Below, in pieces: positions 17,635 through 26,571 of a stretch of 63,645 bases of DNA. The stretch lies in NCBI GenBank assembly GCA_963666945.2, contig CAXXRT010000008.1, positions 1 to 63,645 of the forward strand, given 5' to 3'. Within the stretch, counting starts at the first letter, position 1; each line of letters begins with the position of its first letter. The stretch is from G963666945 sp963666945. Lineage in GTDB: Bacteria; Bacteroidota; Bacteroidia; Bacteroidales; Marinifilaceae. Made by a program: the position numbers and the translations under genes. The notes beneath the pieces are model-generated. The model ran no database searches. It saw only the letters and a list, made by a program, of their open reading frames with translations, and had not been told where the DNA came from.

Positions 17635-18144
17635 TTAGTAGCCATATCTAATATATCTGATTCTCACTAAAACAATATCTTTCAACAACTTATTATCAGG
17701 ATATTTATCAACCAGTTTCTGATAATCATCAAGGATATCGTTAAAGAAGGTACGCCCATTCTGCCTTGCCAACTCGTATTTCAGGTCAATTCCCAACAGC
17801 TGTTTCAATACAGGATAATCACCATCTTTAATGCCCCTTAAAGAAACTGCAGCCCCCTTATAGTTATCACCAGAAATATCATAAAGAGTACGGGCAAGAT
17901 AATAATCACTTTTCCCGGTCTTTATATTATCCAGATACCTTCCTGCTTTCGACAACTTTCTGGCAGCAATCAAAGAACAGGTTGAATCCAATACCACCGA
18001 AGATCGCATATCCTGATCAGAAACAGGAATATAATTTAGCACATTAGTACGAAAATCCAGAGAAGTCAACTCAGAAGAAGACTTTACCAGATACTTGCTC
18101 TGAGTACAGGAACAAATAATCATTCCCGTCACTATTACAAGCAA
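17635..18144 (-). CDS. small lipoprotein of unknown function (5' end possibly frameshifted)
   Basis: A 169-residue protein with a truncated-looking lipoprotein signal (MLVIVTGMIICSCTQSKYLVK) read from a TTG. A natural signal appears if one base is removed from the upstream T6 run (A6 at 18143-18148 on the + strand). The ATG at 18166 then gives MSNRFKFLLVIVTGMIICSC. The mature part has helical, TPR-like segments (for example FFNDILDDYQKLVDKYPDNKL), hinting at a repeat-helical periplasmic lipoprotein. It is the neighbour of another small lipoprotein with a similar CSQSK/CTQSK lipobox, and the two probably form a unit. The family is not recognised. Confidence 0.55.
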   Translation of the reverse strand: MLVIVTGMIICSCTQSKYLVKSSSELTSLDFRTNVLNYIPVSDQDMRSSVVLDSTCSLIAARKLSKAGRYLDNIKTGKSDYYLARTLYDISGDNYKGAAVSLRGIKDGDYPVLKQLLGIDLKYELARQNGRTFFNDILDDYQKLVDKYPDNKLLKDIVLVRIRYIRYGY

Positions 18145-18348
18145 AAAATTTAAATCTATTACTCATATAGATATAAAAATTATAATCAATAATATATGAA
18201 AAGAAACCAAAACAAGTCTGCATATCTTATGTATATACACTTAAGAGCAACCTGAATCGGATATTTATTTTCATAAGCTTACAATCAGTAAAAACAAACA
18301 CATGGATACAAATATAATAAAAAGTGTTTAACTAAAGATAAAAATAAT

Positions 18349-18966
18349 TCACACCCTCTCCACCCAGCTCTCGCAGTAGGCATTCTTCTCTTCATTACCA
18401 AAGAATACAAAAACATACGAGCCTTCACCGAATCTTTCGGGAAACGTCACGCTTGCGGACTCATTACTGCGCAAGAACTCAGTAGAAATGGGAGGACTAA
18501 ATCTGGAACCGTCGAAAAATACGGCCACAAGATGGTCCCGGCAGCGATCGTGGTTATTGGGAGAATCGTTTTCCCAGCTTATATCCACTTTACAGGAATC
18601 CTCGGGATTTAGTGCTGCTTTCATGTTATATGGCCGGGACAACTCACCTATGGCCATTTTAAGCATGGTTGGATCTTTAATATTTCCGTGGGTATTGAAG
18701 GCATGAAGATTTTCCCTTAAAAAAAGGTTATAGGCCGTCAGTCCTTTCGTTGCTGAATGCGACCAGACTGGCTGAATTAGACTCATTTTTAATTTTTTAT
18801 AAATATCAACCGCTGCCCTGTACCTCACCCTTTCGGCTTTCTGGGCTTCTGTCCACTCATCGGGTTTTCTTTTTCTGGGACGTACCCGTACCTGATCGCC
18901 GGCAAACACGGCATTGCCTACCAACCCAGATATTCGTCCTCCATTTTTAAAATCAATTTTTGCCAT
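18349..18966 (-). CDS. DUF6266 family protein
   Basis: A 205-residue protein that begins like the Bacteroidota DUF6266 family: a lysine-rich MAKIDFKNGGRISGLVGN start, a VRVRPRKRKPDEWTEAQKAE segment, then SATKGLTAYNLFLREN. The C-terminal half looks like beta strands (LVAVFFDGSRF, GSYVFVFFGNEEKNAYCESW). There is no signal peptide. The function is unknown; members often occur in accessory regions. It stands alone between non-coding stretches and has somewhat higher GC than its neighbours. Confidence 0.65.
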   Translation of the reverse strand: MAKIDFKNGGRISGLVGNAVFAGDQVRVRPRKRKPDEWTEAQKAERVRYRAAVDIYKKLKMSLIQPVWSHSATKGLTAYNLFLRENLHAFNTHGNIKDPTMLKMAIGELSRPYNMKAALNPEDSCKVDISWENDSPNNHDRCRDHLVAVFFDGSRFSPPISTEFLRSNESASVTFPERFGEGSYVFVFFGNEEKNAYCESWVERV

Positions 18967-19415
18967 TTTCTTAGTGTTTTTTCAAGAATATAATTTAACA
19001 GTATTCAAACTATAATAAAGATACATCTTATCCGTAATTCAAACAAGTTTTTTACCATATTTTTACTATGCTAATACTATGAAAATAACAGAAAGCTAGT
19101 ACAAACCTAGTACAAACCTGGTATAAGCACTGGAGGAATTACTGCGCTATACCCTTGCTAACGGAGACATGAATGCTAAATAAAAAACAGGACTCTTATA
19201 AACAATAAGTCATATATATATAGTTAAAAAACACAGAAATATTGACAGACAAAAATCTCTAATAAACGACAGAGGGAACTATTGACTAAACGACAATGCC
19301 AAACAGCCTCAAATCCACAATAAAAAAAATTACCGAATCGAGTGCATCAGTTAAAAGTACACCCAACCCGATAATTCATAAAATATAAAAAATCACACGT
19401 ATAAATCTAATTTGT
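18967..19415. other. 449-bp non-coding region
   Basis: No open frame of note. It holds the short tandem repeat at 19096-19128. It probably also holds the promoter of the DUF6266 gene, since TAGGTTTGT on the minus strand at about 19102-19110 fits TAnnTTTGY. Nothing else was recognised. Confidence 0.5.
19096..19128. repeat. 11-bp tandem repeat, about 3 units
   Basis: CTAGTACAAAC occurs twice in direct succession, followed by a degenerate third unit CTGGTATAAGC. On the minus strand each unit contains GTTTGTAC, overlapping a possible -7 box (TAGGTTTGT). It could be a regulator binding array or chance. Confidence 0.5.
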
Positions 19416-20498
19416 CTATGGCATTCTATACACCATTGCGTTAACGTTCATTCCGGCCCCTACGGAGGCAAAAACTATATTGTCTCCAGAATTTAGTTTA
19501 TGGTCTTCCAGTTTCCCGTTTACTATTAAATCCATCAATATCGGAAGGGTAGCCACCGAATTGTTCCCCAACATCGATATACTCATGGGCATAATGTCTT
19601 CAGGCACCTCCCTTACTCCGTAGAGTCTCAGTATGCGTAAAAGTATGGCCTGATCCATCTTTTCATTGGCCTGATGGATTAATATCTTCTTAATATCCGG
19701 AAATGTAAGGCCTGATTTTTCTATACAGTCTTTAACCAACCTGGGAACTGTGTTAAGTGCATACTCGTACAGTTTCCTTCCCTGCATCTTAAGAAAGAGG
19801 GTATTGTCGGGGTAATCCGGATTGTAGGATACATCCATTCTTAAAAGATTAGCATGCTCTAAAGTATCGGATCGTGTAAGATGCGAGAGAACACCAACGG
19901 GGGTATCACTTTCCACGGCCTCTAGTATTATTGCACCAGCACCGTCGGAATATATCATACCATCCCTGTCGTGTGGATCGAAGATTCGTGAAAGGGTCTC
20001 GGCACCAATCACCATAATCCTTTTGGCATCACCCGATTTTATATAGTAGTCGGCCTGTATAAATGCCTGAAGCCATCCGGGACAACCAAAAGGCAAGTCG
20101 TAGGCTACCGTATATGGGTTTTCTATCTTCAGATTATGCTTTACCCTTGCGGCCAGAGTTGGTACCATATCAGTTTTAGGATTCGACTTTAACACATCAC
20201 CAAAATTATGGGCAACAATTATATAGTCGAGGGACTCCTTATCTATTTCAGCTGACTCAATGGCCTTTTGTGCTGCAAAATATGCTATATCCGATGCCAC
20301 GTATTCATCTATAACATATCTTCTTTCGCTTATGCCTGTTATATCCTTAAACTTTCTTATAATATCTTCGCCGGACAGTTCTATTCTCTCTTTCTTCTCG
20401 TCATAAAACTCGTTATCTGCGAATTCTTCGTTCTTTACAATACGTTGGGGGATATAACTACCAGTAGCTCTTATCTTTGAATATAAATTTTCTTTCAT
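19416..20498 (-). CDS. FabH-like 3-oxoacyl-ACP synthase III family protein
   Basis: A 360-residue thiolase-fold ketosynthase III. The nucleophile is C139 in DLPFGCPGW, the catalytic histidine is H275 in ILIHQANEK, and the asparagine is N312 in LGNNSVATLP. FabH normally starts fatty-acid synthesis from acetyl-CoA, but this protein is longer than FabH (about 320) and stands alone, outside any fab cluster. It may instead be a secondary-metabolite or alkylresorcinol/olefin-type ketosynthase, or a housekeeping paralogue. No substrate can be read from sequence. It is divergent from the ferredoxin-nitroreductase gene, with a 265-bp shared upstream region. Confidence 0.85.
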   Translation of the reverse strand: MKENLYSKIRATGSYIPQRIVKNEEFADNEFYDEKKERIELSGEDIIRKFKDITGISERRYVIDEYVASDIAYFAAQKAIESAEIDKESLDYIIVAHNFGDVLKSNPKTDMVPTLAARVKHNLKIENPYTVAYDLPFGCPGWLQAFIQADYYIKSGDAKRIMVIGAETLSRIFDPHDRDGMIYSDGAGAIILEAVESDTPVGVLSHLTRSDTLEHANLLRMDVSYNPDYPDNTLFLKMQGRKLYEYALNTVPRLVKDCIEKSGLTFPDIKKILIHQANEKMDQAILLRILRLYGVREVPEDIMPMSISMLGNNSVATLPILMDLIVNGKLEDHKLNSGDNIVFASVGAGMNVNAMVYRMP

Positions 20499-20700
20499 AT
20501 GTCAGTGTTTTTAATGCAACCACTATCTAAGAATTCCCTAAGTTAATAATTTACATTTTAAATATTCAATTTATTAGTAAATTTAACATACGAATAAATC
20601 TTTGCTAAGCATTAAAAATTATACGAATCCAAAATACAAAAGATGTAAAGACGTAGAAAAACTAAACCACCTTGAAACAAGTATAACCGGGAAAAAATAT

Positions 20701-20709
20701 TAGTTTTGC
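20701..20709 (+). promoter_or_regulatory. -7 box upstream of the nitroreductase gene
   Basis: TAGTTTTGC matches the Bacteroidota -7 consensus TAnnTTTGC and lies about 55 bp upstream of the ATG at 20764. A TTG at 20672 is somewhat too far upstream for a standard -33 box. Confidence 0.5.
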
Positions 20710-20763
20710 AGCCTCTAACAAAGAAATGCATTAATATTAATTATTAACACATTAACGGTAATC

Positions 20764-21588
20764 ATGCTAGATTTTAAAATAGATAACGGGAAATGTACAA
20801 AGTGCGGGCTTTGTATTGCGGAATGTCCGGTGAGAATTATTGAAATGGATTCAGTCCCTTTCATTAGGGAAGAAAAGGAAAAAAACTGTATTAAGTGTCA
20901 GCATTGTCTTGCTGTGTGTCCTACAGGTGCTATTTCTATCTTTGGTAAAAATCCTGAGGATAGCATTGAAGTGACCGACGAGATTCCAGGTGCGGAGGAA
21001 ATGACTCGCTTGATAAAGACAAGAAGATCGATCCGCAAATATAAAGATGAGGAGCTTGATAAAGATCTTATTAAAGATATGCTTGAGACCGCGGCTTATG
21101 CCCCTACGGGTCATAATAAGAATGCTGTTCTTTTCTCTGTTATAGACAACAAGGCAGATCTTGCCAGATTTCGTCAGATAACTTACGATGCAATTAAAAA
21201 GGCGGAAGAAAACGGTACTCTTGCCGACAAATATAAGTGGATGCTTGGTCTTTGCAAAATGTGGGATACTAAAGGTGCGGACATACTTTTCCGTAATGCC
21301 CCTCATATGTTGATTGCTTCTGCTCCTAAAAATTTAAATGCTCCTAAAACTGATGCAGTTATTGGACTTTCGTATTTTGAGCTTCTTGCAAACAGCAACA
21401 AAGTAGGAGTTCTATGGAACAGCATGATTCACTGGGTTATAGACGGCATCGATCCTGAACTTAAAAAGGTAATCGGTATTCCTGAAGATCATGTAATAGG
21501 TTCCGTTCTTATCTTCGGTAAGCCTGCAACTAAATATGCACGTTCGGTTCAGTGCGAAGGTGAGCATATAAATATTGTCAAGCTGTAA
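20764..21588 (+). CDS. nitroreductase with N-terminal two-[4Fe-4S] ferredoxin domain
   Basis: A 274-residue fusion. The N-terminal bacterial ferredoxin domain has two [4Fe-4S] sites (C11/C14/C17/C21 and C42/C45/C48/C52). The nitroreductase domain (about 75-274) has the FMN-binding start RRSIRKYKDEEL and the AYAPTGHNKN motif. Such proteins occur in anaerobes and probably pass electrons from reduced ferredoxin to the flavin. The physiological acceptor is unknown. It is monocistronic: a -7 box lies upstream and a terminator 24 bp downstream. Ferredoxin-linked redox chemistry fits the hydrogenase and 2-oxoacid oxidoreductase nearby. Confidence 0.92.
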   Translation: MLDFKIDNGKCTKCGLCIAECPVRIIEMDSVPFIREEKEKNCIKCQHCLAVCPTGAISIFGKNPEDSIEVTDEIPGAEEMTRLIKTRRSIRKYKDEELDKDLIKDMLETAAYAPTGHNKNAVLFSVIDNKADLARFRQITYDAIKKAEENGTLADKYKWMLGLCKMWDTKGADILFRNAPHMLIASAPKNLNAPKTDAVIGLSYFELLANSNKVGVLWNSMIHWVIDGIDPELKKVIGIPEDHVIGSVLIFGKPATKYARSVQCEGEHINIVKL

Positions 21589-21612
21589 TGTTAAAATATT
21601 TAGTTATATTCC

Positions 21613-21643
21613 AAATCCCTGGGTTAAATTCCGGGGATTTTTG
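21613..21643 (+). terminator. terminator of the nitroreductase gene
   Basis: A 10-bp stem with one G-T pair (AAATCCCTGG / CCGGGGATTT), an 8-base loop and a T5 tail on the + strand. Confidence 0.85.
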
Positions 21644-21651
21644 CTATTTAT

Positions 21652-22767
21652 CTAGCTCACCTTCCTATAACTCAAAACCACTGCACTATTTACCAATATT
21701 GCAAATAAGCTAAGGGCAAGAAAATGCTTACTTATATGACTAAAGTTACTGCCCTTAAGTATAATCATCCTGATAGCATCAACCAGATATGCCGTTGGGT
21801 TTATAATGGTTATTTTCTGGGCCCACAGCGGCATACTCTCAATTGGGGTAAATAGTCCACTTAATAGTATTAAAAGAAACATGCAGAACAATGTGACAAA
21901 CATGGCCTGTGATTGTGTCTCTGATATAGTTGATATTAGAAACCCTATACCAAGAATGGCAAACATGTATACTATCACTATTGCGTAAATAAGCATTATA
22001 CTGCCCTGTATTTTCAGTCCGAAGACAAAGGCTGCCACCAACAGTCCCAGGGTTAACTGAATTACACTGATAATTCCAAAAGGCATGAGTTTTCCTATAA
22101 CAAACTGTATCTTGCGGATAGGGGTAACGTTAAGTTGCTCTATTGTTCCCATTTCCTTTTCTCTTACAATATTAAGGGCTGTCAGCAGTATCCCTATAAC
22201 TGTTATTAATACGCATAAAACCCCTGGCAGCATATAAGATTTATAATCCAGCCTGGGGTTAAACCAGTTGGAGTAAGAGATATTAAATGATGGCTGCACC
22301 GCTACATTAGCAGATGCAAATTCATCAGCCATCTTTTTGTTTATCTGCGAGATCACGACCCCAACATAGTAAGCGGCAAGACCAGCCTTCATGCTATTTA
22401 TTGCATTAACGGATACTGCTATTCGCGGTGTCAGCCCTCTTACTATATCCTGATGAAAATTTGCAGGAATTTCAAGTATTACATCTATCTTATTGTCTTC
22501 AAAATCTTCCAGAGCCTTATGATAGTTCTTTGGGACATCTTTCAATATAAAATAACCGGAACCAAGCAAATGATTTTTCACCTCACGGGATATGGAAGAG
22601 TTGTCTTTATCAATAAATCCAAGCGACAGGTTTTCTACTTCGAAATTTGCAGCATAGACAAGAACAATCAACTGTACAACAGGTATTAAAAATATCATTT
22701 TAGACAGGACTTTATTCCTGAATACCTGCAAAAACTCTTTTTGTATTATAGCCAATATTGTTCTCAT
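21652..22767 (-). CDS. ABC-2 type export permease (YbhR-like)
   Basis: An inner-membrane permease of about 371 residues. I chose the ATG at 22767 (MRTILAIIQKEF), 5 bp after the preceding gene, over an upstream start that overlaps it. One helix near residue 25 is followed by a large extracytoplasmic domain of about 150 residues, then five C-terminal helices (from about 195). The segment REKEMGTIEQLNVTPIRKIQF is the typical ABC-2 coupling motif. It is paired with the next permease and two ATPases, as in E. coli YbhFSR. It is last in the operon. Confidence 0.9.
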   Translation of the reverse strand: MRTILAIIQKEFLQVFRNKVLSKMIFLIPVVQLIVLVYAANFEVENLSLGFIDKDNSSISREVKNHLLGSGYFILKDVPKNYHKALEDFEDNKIDVILEIPANFHQDIVRGLTPRIAVSVNAINSMKAGLAAYYVGVVISQINKKMADEFASANVAVQPSFNISYSNWFNPRLDYKSYMLPGVLCVLITVIGILLTALNIVREKEMGTIEQLNVTPIRKIQFVIGKLMPFGIISVIQLTLGLLVAAFVFGLKIQGSIMLIYAIVIVYMFAILGIGFLISTISETQSQAMFVTLFCMFLLILLSGLFTPIESMPLWAQKITIINPTAYLVDAIRMIILKGSNFSHISKHFLALSLFAILVNSAVVLSYRKVS

Positions 22768-22772
22768 CTCTT

Positions 22773-23876
22773 TTATCCTTTTTTGCTGTATTTTACAATA
22801 CTTAGTCTTATAAATATTAGTGTCATGAATGTCAGCACGGTCAGCTGTAGCCATATAGCCGACACACCGCTACCCTTAATCATTACTGCCTTGATTGCCT
22901 CAATAAACCATTTTGCAGGAAATATCTGACAAATGACTTGCAGTGGCAATGGCATATTCTCTATTGGATATATAAATCCTGAGAGTATGGTTGTTGGCAG
23001 AAACAGCGTTACTAACGAAATGAATATTGCTATCTGTTGTGTCTTTGATATAGAAGATATCAATATGCCAAGAGATAGGGCCGTAATTAAAAATAGCATA
23101 CACACCAAAAACAATGTGAGCAAACTTCCGTTTATTGGTATGGCAAATATCCATACACTAAGACCAATAATTACAACGGTATCGAGCAGTGCAATAATCA
23201 AATAAGGAATGACTTTCCCTATAATGATCTGATATGTACGTAGCGGTGATACCGTCAGGATTTTTAAGGTACCGTTTTCTTTCTCTTTGGCTAGTGAGAC
23301 GGAAGTCATCATGGCACATATAAGCATGAGTACCAGAGCCAAGACCCCCGGGACAAACATATATACATCTTTCATCTCAGGATTATACACCATCTTTACA
23401 GCAGTATCAAAGGGAGGAGACATCCCCGTGAGATTTAATATTTCTGTCCTATAATCTTCAATAATTGAACTGGTATAATTAATAAGGGCTGCCGCATTAT
23501 TCATATTTGTTGCATCGGCAATTATCTGGATGGGTGCATAGCCCATTTTATAGAAGTCCTTCGAAAAATTTGCAGGTATCACAACGGTCAATTTTATCCT
23601 ACCATCCTGGAATGCCCCCTCTATCTCTTTATTACTTATTAGATCCCTGTCTTTTTTAAAGTATCCCGACGAGAGTATCTTGTTTGTCAGTCCCATGGAC
23701 AGCTCATCTTTTGAATTATCCAGTATTGCAATGCTCGCATCTTTTATCTCAGTACGAATGGCAAAGCCAAAGAAGATGACCAGAACAATGGGCATTACAA
23801 AAACTATAAGGAGGGTCTTCTTGTCCCTGAATATATGGTAAAATTCCTTTTTTATGAATGGTTTAAACTTTTTCAT
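22773..23876 (-). CDS. ABC-2 type export permease (YbhS-like)
   Basis: A permease of about 367 residues, with its start at the ATG 23876 (MKKFKPFIKKEFYHIFRDKK), 4 bp after the ATPase stop. The layout matches its neighbour: an N-terminal helix (about 20-42), a large extracytoplasmic domain, then five or so helices, with KEKENGTLKILTVSPLRTYQI as the cytoplasmic coupling segment. The two permeases probably form a heterodimer that exports a drug-like or cationic substrate through the HlyD- and TolC-type partners encoded upstream. Confidence 0.9.
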   Translation of the reverse strand: MKKFKPFIKKEFYHIFRDKKTLLIVFVMPIVLVIFFGFAIRTEIKDASIAILDNSKDELSMGLTNKILSSGYFKKDRDLISNKEIEGAFQDGRIKLTVVIPANFSKDFYKMGYAPIQIIADATNMNNAAALINYTSSIIEDYRTEILNLTGMSPPFDTAVKMVYNPEMKDVYMFVPGVLALVLMLICAMMTSVSLAKEKENGTLKILTVSPLRTYQIIIGKVIPYLIIALLDTVVIIGLSVWIFAIPINGSLLTLFLVCMLFLITALSLGILISSISKTQQIAIFISLVTLFLPTTILSGFIYPIENMPLPLQVICQIFPAKWFIEAIKAVMIKGSGVSAIWLQLTVLTFMTLIFIRLSIVKYSKKG

Positions 23877-23880
23877 AATG

Positions 23881-24615
23881 CTATTTTGTTGATGTATGCC
23901 TTGCAAGTGAGTAAAACAGCTCGTCCATGCTCTCTACCTTGTAATCGGCTTTTAAAATATCCGGAGAACCGATTGCTTCTATATTCCCATCAACAAGTAT
24001 TGAAACCCTGTCGCAATATTCTGCCTCATCCATATAGTGCGTGGTGACAAATATGGTAGTACCCTTAGCTGCAGTCTCGTATATCAGATCCCAGAATCCA
24101 CGACGGGTAATGGGGTCTACTCCACCAGTAGGCTCATCGAGAAAGACTATCTTGGGACTATGGATAATAGCCAGAAGAAAAGATAATCTCTGCTTCCAGC
24201 CAAGAGGTAATGACTCGACCAAAGTATCAGCCTGAATATCCAGTTTTAAACGAGACAGAAGTTCAGCTGTTTTCTCCTTTATCTCTGTGCGCGATAGTCC
24301 GTAAACAGTGGCATAGAAACGAATATTCTCCTTAATGGTCAAATCCTCATACAAGGAAAATTTCTGACTCATATAACCGATATTGCGTTTCACCATTTCC
24401 CCCTGTCTTGATATATCGTATCCCGCAACCTCTCCCCTTCCTTCAGTTGGACGCAAAAGTCCGCACAGCATCCTTATTGCAGTAGTCTTACCTGCACCGT
24501 TTGCCCCCAGGAATCCAAAAATCTCCCCCTTCATTACCTCAAAAGATATGGCATCCACTGCGGTAAAATCGCCGAATCGCTTAGTCAGGTTTTCTACTTT
24601 AATTGTTGTTTTCAT
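23881..24615 (-). CDS. ABC export ATP-binding protein (YbhF C-half-like)
   Basis: A 244-residue ATPase. Walker A is GANGAGKTT near residue 36, Walker B is IVFLDEPTGGVDP, and the switch histidine is in TTHYMDEAEYCDR. The usual LSGG signature is replaced by SLPLGWKQRLSFLLA, a known variant in YbhF-type second halves. Its start overlaps the end of the other ATPase gene by 17 bp. In E. coli the two ATPase halves are fused as YbhF; here they are separate genes. Confidence 0.9.
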   Translation of the reverse strand: MKTTIKVENLTKRFGDFTAVDAISFEVMKGEIFGFLGANGAGKTTAIRMLCGLLRPTEGRGEVAGYDISRQGEMVKRNIGYMSQKFSLYEDLTIKENIRFYATVYGLSRTEIKEKTAELLSRLKLDIQADTLVESLPLGWKQRLSFLLAIIHSPKIVFLDEPTGGVDPITRRGFWDLIYETAAKGTTIFVTTHYMDEAEYCDRVSILVDGNIEAIGSPDILKADYKVESMDELFYSLARHTSTK

Positions 24616-25525
24616 CCCTAATGCTCATTAATTCCATAAAACAGTCCTCAATGGTCGCCACTATTTCTTTAATATATATAGCTTCAATACTGTGTTTTTG
24701 AAGATAATCGAGTATATAATCACTCCCCTGACTTTCATCTTTTAAGGTGATATGCACACTCTGACCAAATGCATTGCAGCTATGGATATTCTCCCATTCT
24801 CTTAATACTTTTAGAAGATTATGGATATTTCCGGCTTTTATATCGTATAATTTCCTATCGAAAGAACTTACAACACTCTCAGGGGTATCAATTTTCATAA
24901 TCCCTCCATCCTGAATAAGAGCCACCCTGTCGCAAAGAAAAGCCTCATCCATATATGGAGTGGACACAAATATTGTGATACCCCTTTGTTTCAGGTTTTT
25001 AAGCATATCCCAGAACTCTTTTCTTGAAACGGGATCCACACCCGTGGTAGGTTCATCCAGGAACAGTATTTTAGGCTGATGAATTAAAGCACAGCACAAA
25101 GCAAGCTTTTGTTTCATACCCCCCGATAATTTTCCGGCATACCTTTTTTTAAAAGGCTCTATCTGCACCCATATATCTTTTATCAGATCGTAGCCCTCTT
25201 CTACAGTTGTTCCAAATATCCTTGCAAAAAATTCAAGATTCTCTATTACCGAAAGATCCTGATATAAGGAAAACCGCCCCGGCATATAGCCTACTATATT
25301 ACGTATATCCCTATGCTCCTTTTGCACATCCATCCCATCGACACAGGCATTGCCAATATCACTATTTTGCAGAGTAGTCAGGATCTCAAAAAGTGTTGTT
25401 TTTCCAGCCCCGTCAGGACCAATAATTCCAAATATTTCCCCCTTGTAAACCTCTATATTGATATTGTTTAAGGCCTTGACATCACCGTAGGATTTACTTA
25501 TATTTTCAATGACAATAGATTGCAT
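24599..25525 (-). CDS. ABC export ATP-binding protein (YbhF N-half-like)
   Basis: A 308-residue ATPase with Walker A GPDGAGKTT near residue 37, the signature LSGGMKQKLALCCALI, and Walker B ILFLDEPTTGVDP. A C-terminal extension of about 85 residues follows the core, as in drug-export ATPases. It overlaps the next ATPase gene by 17 bp. A 137-bp gap separates it from the HlyD-type gene; I see no terminator there, so co-transcription is likely. Confidence 0.9.
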   Translation of the reverse strand: MQSIVIENISKSYGDVKALNNINIEVYKGEIFGIIGPDGAGKTTLFEILTTLQNSDIGNACVDGMDVQKEHRDIRNIVGYMPGRFSLYQDLSVIENLEFFARIFGTTVEEGYDLIKDIWVQIEPFKKRYAGKLSGGMKQKLALCCALIHQPKILFLDEPTTGVDPVSRKEFWDMLKNLKQRGITIFVSTPYMDEAFLCDRVALIQDGGIMKIDTPESVVSSFDRKLYDIKAGNIHNLLKVLREWENIHSCNAFGQSVHITLKDESQGSDYILDYLQKHSIEAIYIKEIVATIEDCFMELMSIRDENNN

Positions 25526-25662
25526 GAGTCTTTAATTTTTTAATCTTAGCTAGATATTTGAGCACGTTTGTAAAAACTACACTATATTTTCAAAAGGGAC
25601 TTAATTCTGCATTTATTATTTCAGAATTTTCTAGTTTGAGCACTTCACTTTTTTTTGAAAGC

Positions 25663-26559
25663 CTAAAACTTGATTTCAGCAGGCATTCCTATTTTTAGTG
25701 AGCCATCGTTTTTTACGGCAATCTTAATGGCATAAACCAGATTAATCCTCTCATCTTTTGTCTGAATGACTTTAGGGGTAAATTCTGCTTTATCCGCTAC
25801 CCAGGTGATTTTCCCCTCATGACTTTTATAATCACCCTTAGGGGCATCGATAAGAACTGTAACTTTCTGCCCTATCTTAATACCTGACAACTGAGGCTCC
25901 CCAATGTACGCCCTACAGATAATTGTATCCAGATCGGCGATTTTATATAGTGATCTTCCCGCTGATGTCAGTTCACCTCTTTGTGCAAATTTTGTAAGAA
26001 CAGTTCCCTTTACCGGGCTCTTAATAATGGATTTGGATATTAAGTCTTCAATCACTTTTATCTGGGCTTCCAATGGTTTTACCTCAGCTAAAAGACCCCG
26101 TTGCTGAATTGTAAGAGAAGAATTGGTGGCAATAATTTCCTTTTCTATAAGGGAAACCTCAGCATTTATATCATCCAACTGTTTTTGCATTGCGGCCTCA
26201 GATCTGACGAGATTGTTCAATCTTTTTTGCTCGTATCTGGCTTTAGAAAGACGCTCCTTAAGTACATTAATTTGTGATGCTATATCAGGCAATTTTGCCT
26301 GTACCGCCTTTATAGTTTCTTCCAGCTGCCTTTTCTTCAGATAGAGTTGCATGGTATCTATTACCCCTACTCTTTGACCGTAAGCAATCTTATCTCCCTC
26401 TTCAATATTAAATTCAATCAGTTTACCATTCCCCTCGGCCGATACAATTATCTCAACGGCTTCAAAATTACCATATGCATCACTTTTATCATTGCCACCG
26501 TCGCAAGCACCTAAAAAGATAATACAAACAACTGATACTATATTCTTTAAATTTCTCAT
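25663..26559 (-). CDS. HlyD/YbhG-type membrane-fusion lipoprotein
   Basis: A 298-residue periplasmic adaptor. It begins with a lipoprotein signal (MRNLKNIVSVVCIIFLGAC, lipid Cys at about 19). Next are a biotinyl-lipoyl half-domain (SAEGNGKLIEFNIEEGDKI), a long coiled-coil hairpin (about 75-165), a second half-domain (IKSPVKGTVLTKFAQRGEL) and a beta-barrel domain. It would bridge the ABC-2 permeases and the TolC-type channel whose gene ends 12 bp upstream. It is slightly shorter than YbhG. The lipoprotein form is common in Bacteroidota efflux adaptors. Confidence 0.92.
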   Translation of the reverse strand: MRNLKNIVSVVCIIFLGACDGGNDKSDAYGNFEAVEIIVSAEGNGKLIEFNIEEGDKIAYGQRVGVIDTMQLYLKKRQLEETIKAVQAKLPDIASQINVLKERLSKARYEQKRLNNLVRSEAAMQKQLDDINAEVSLIEKEIIATNSSLTIQQRGLLAEVKPLEAQIKVIEDLISKSIIKSPVKGTVLTKFAQRGELTSAGRSLYKIADLDTIICRAYIGEPQLSGIKIGQKVTVLIDAPKGDYKSHEGKITWVADKAEFTPKVIQTKDERINLVYAIKIAVKNDGSLKIGMPAEIKF

Positions 26560-26571
26560 ATTGGCTATTTT

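Noticed and set aside
18967..19415. Riboswitch or small RNA
   Set aside because: No conserved riboswitch core, stable multi-stem structure or terminator was found in this region.
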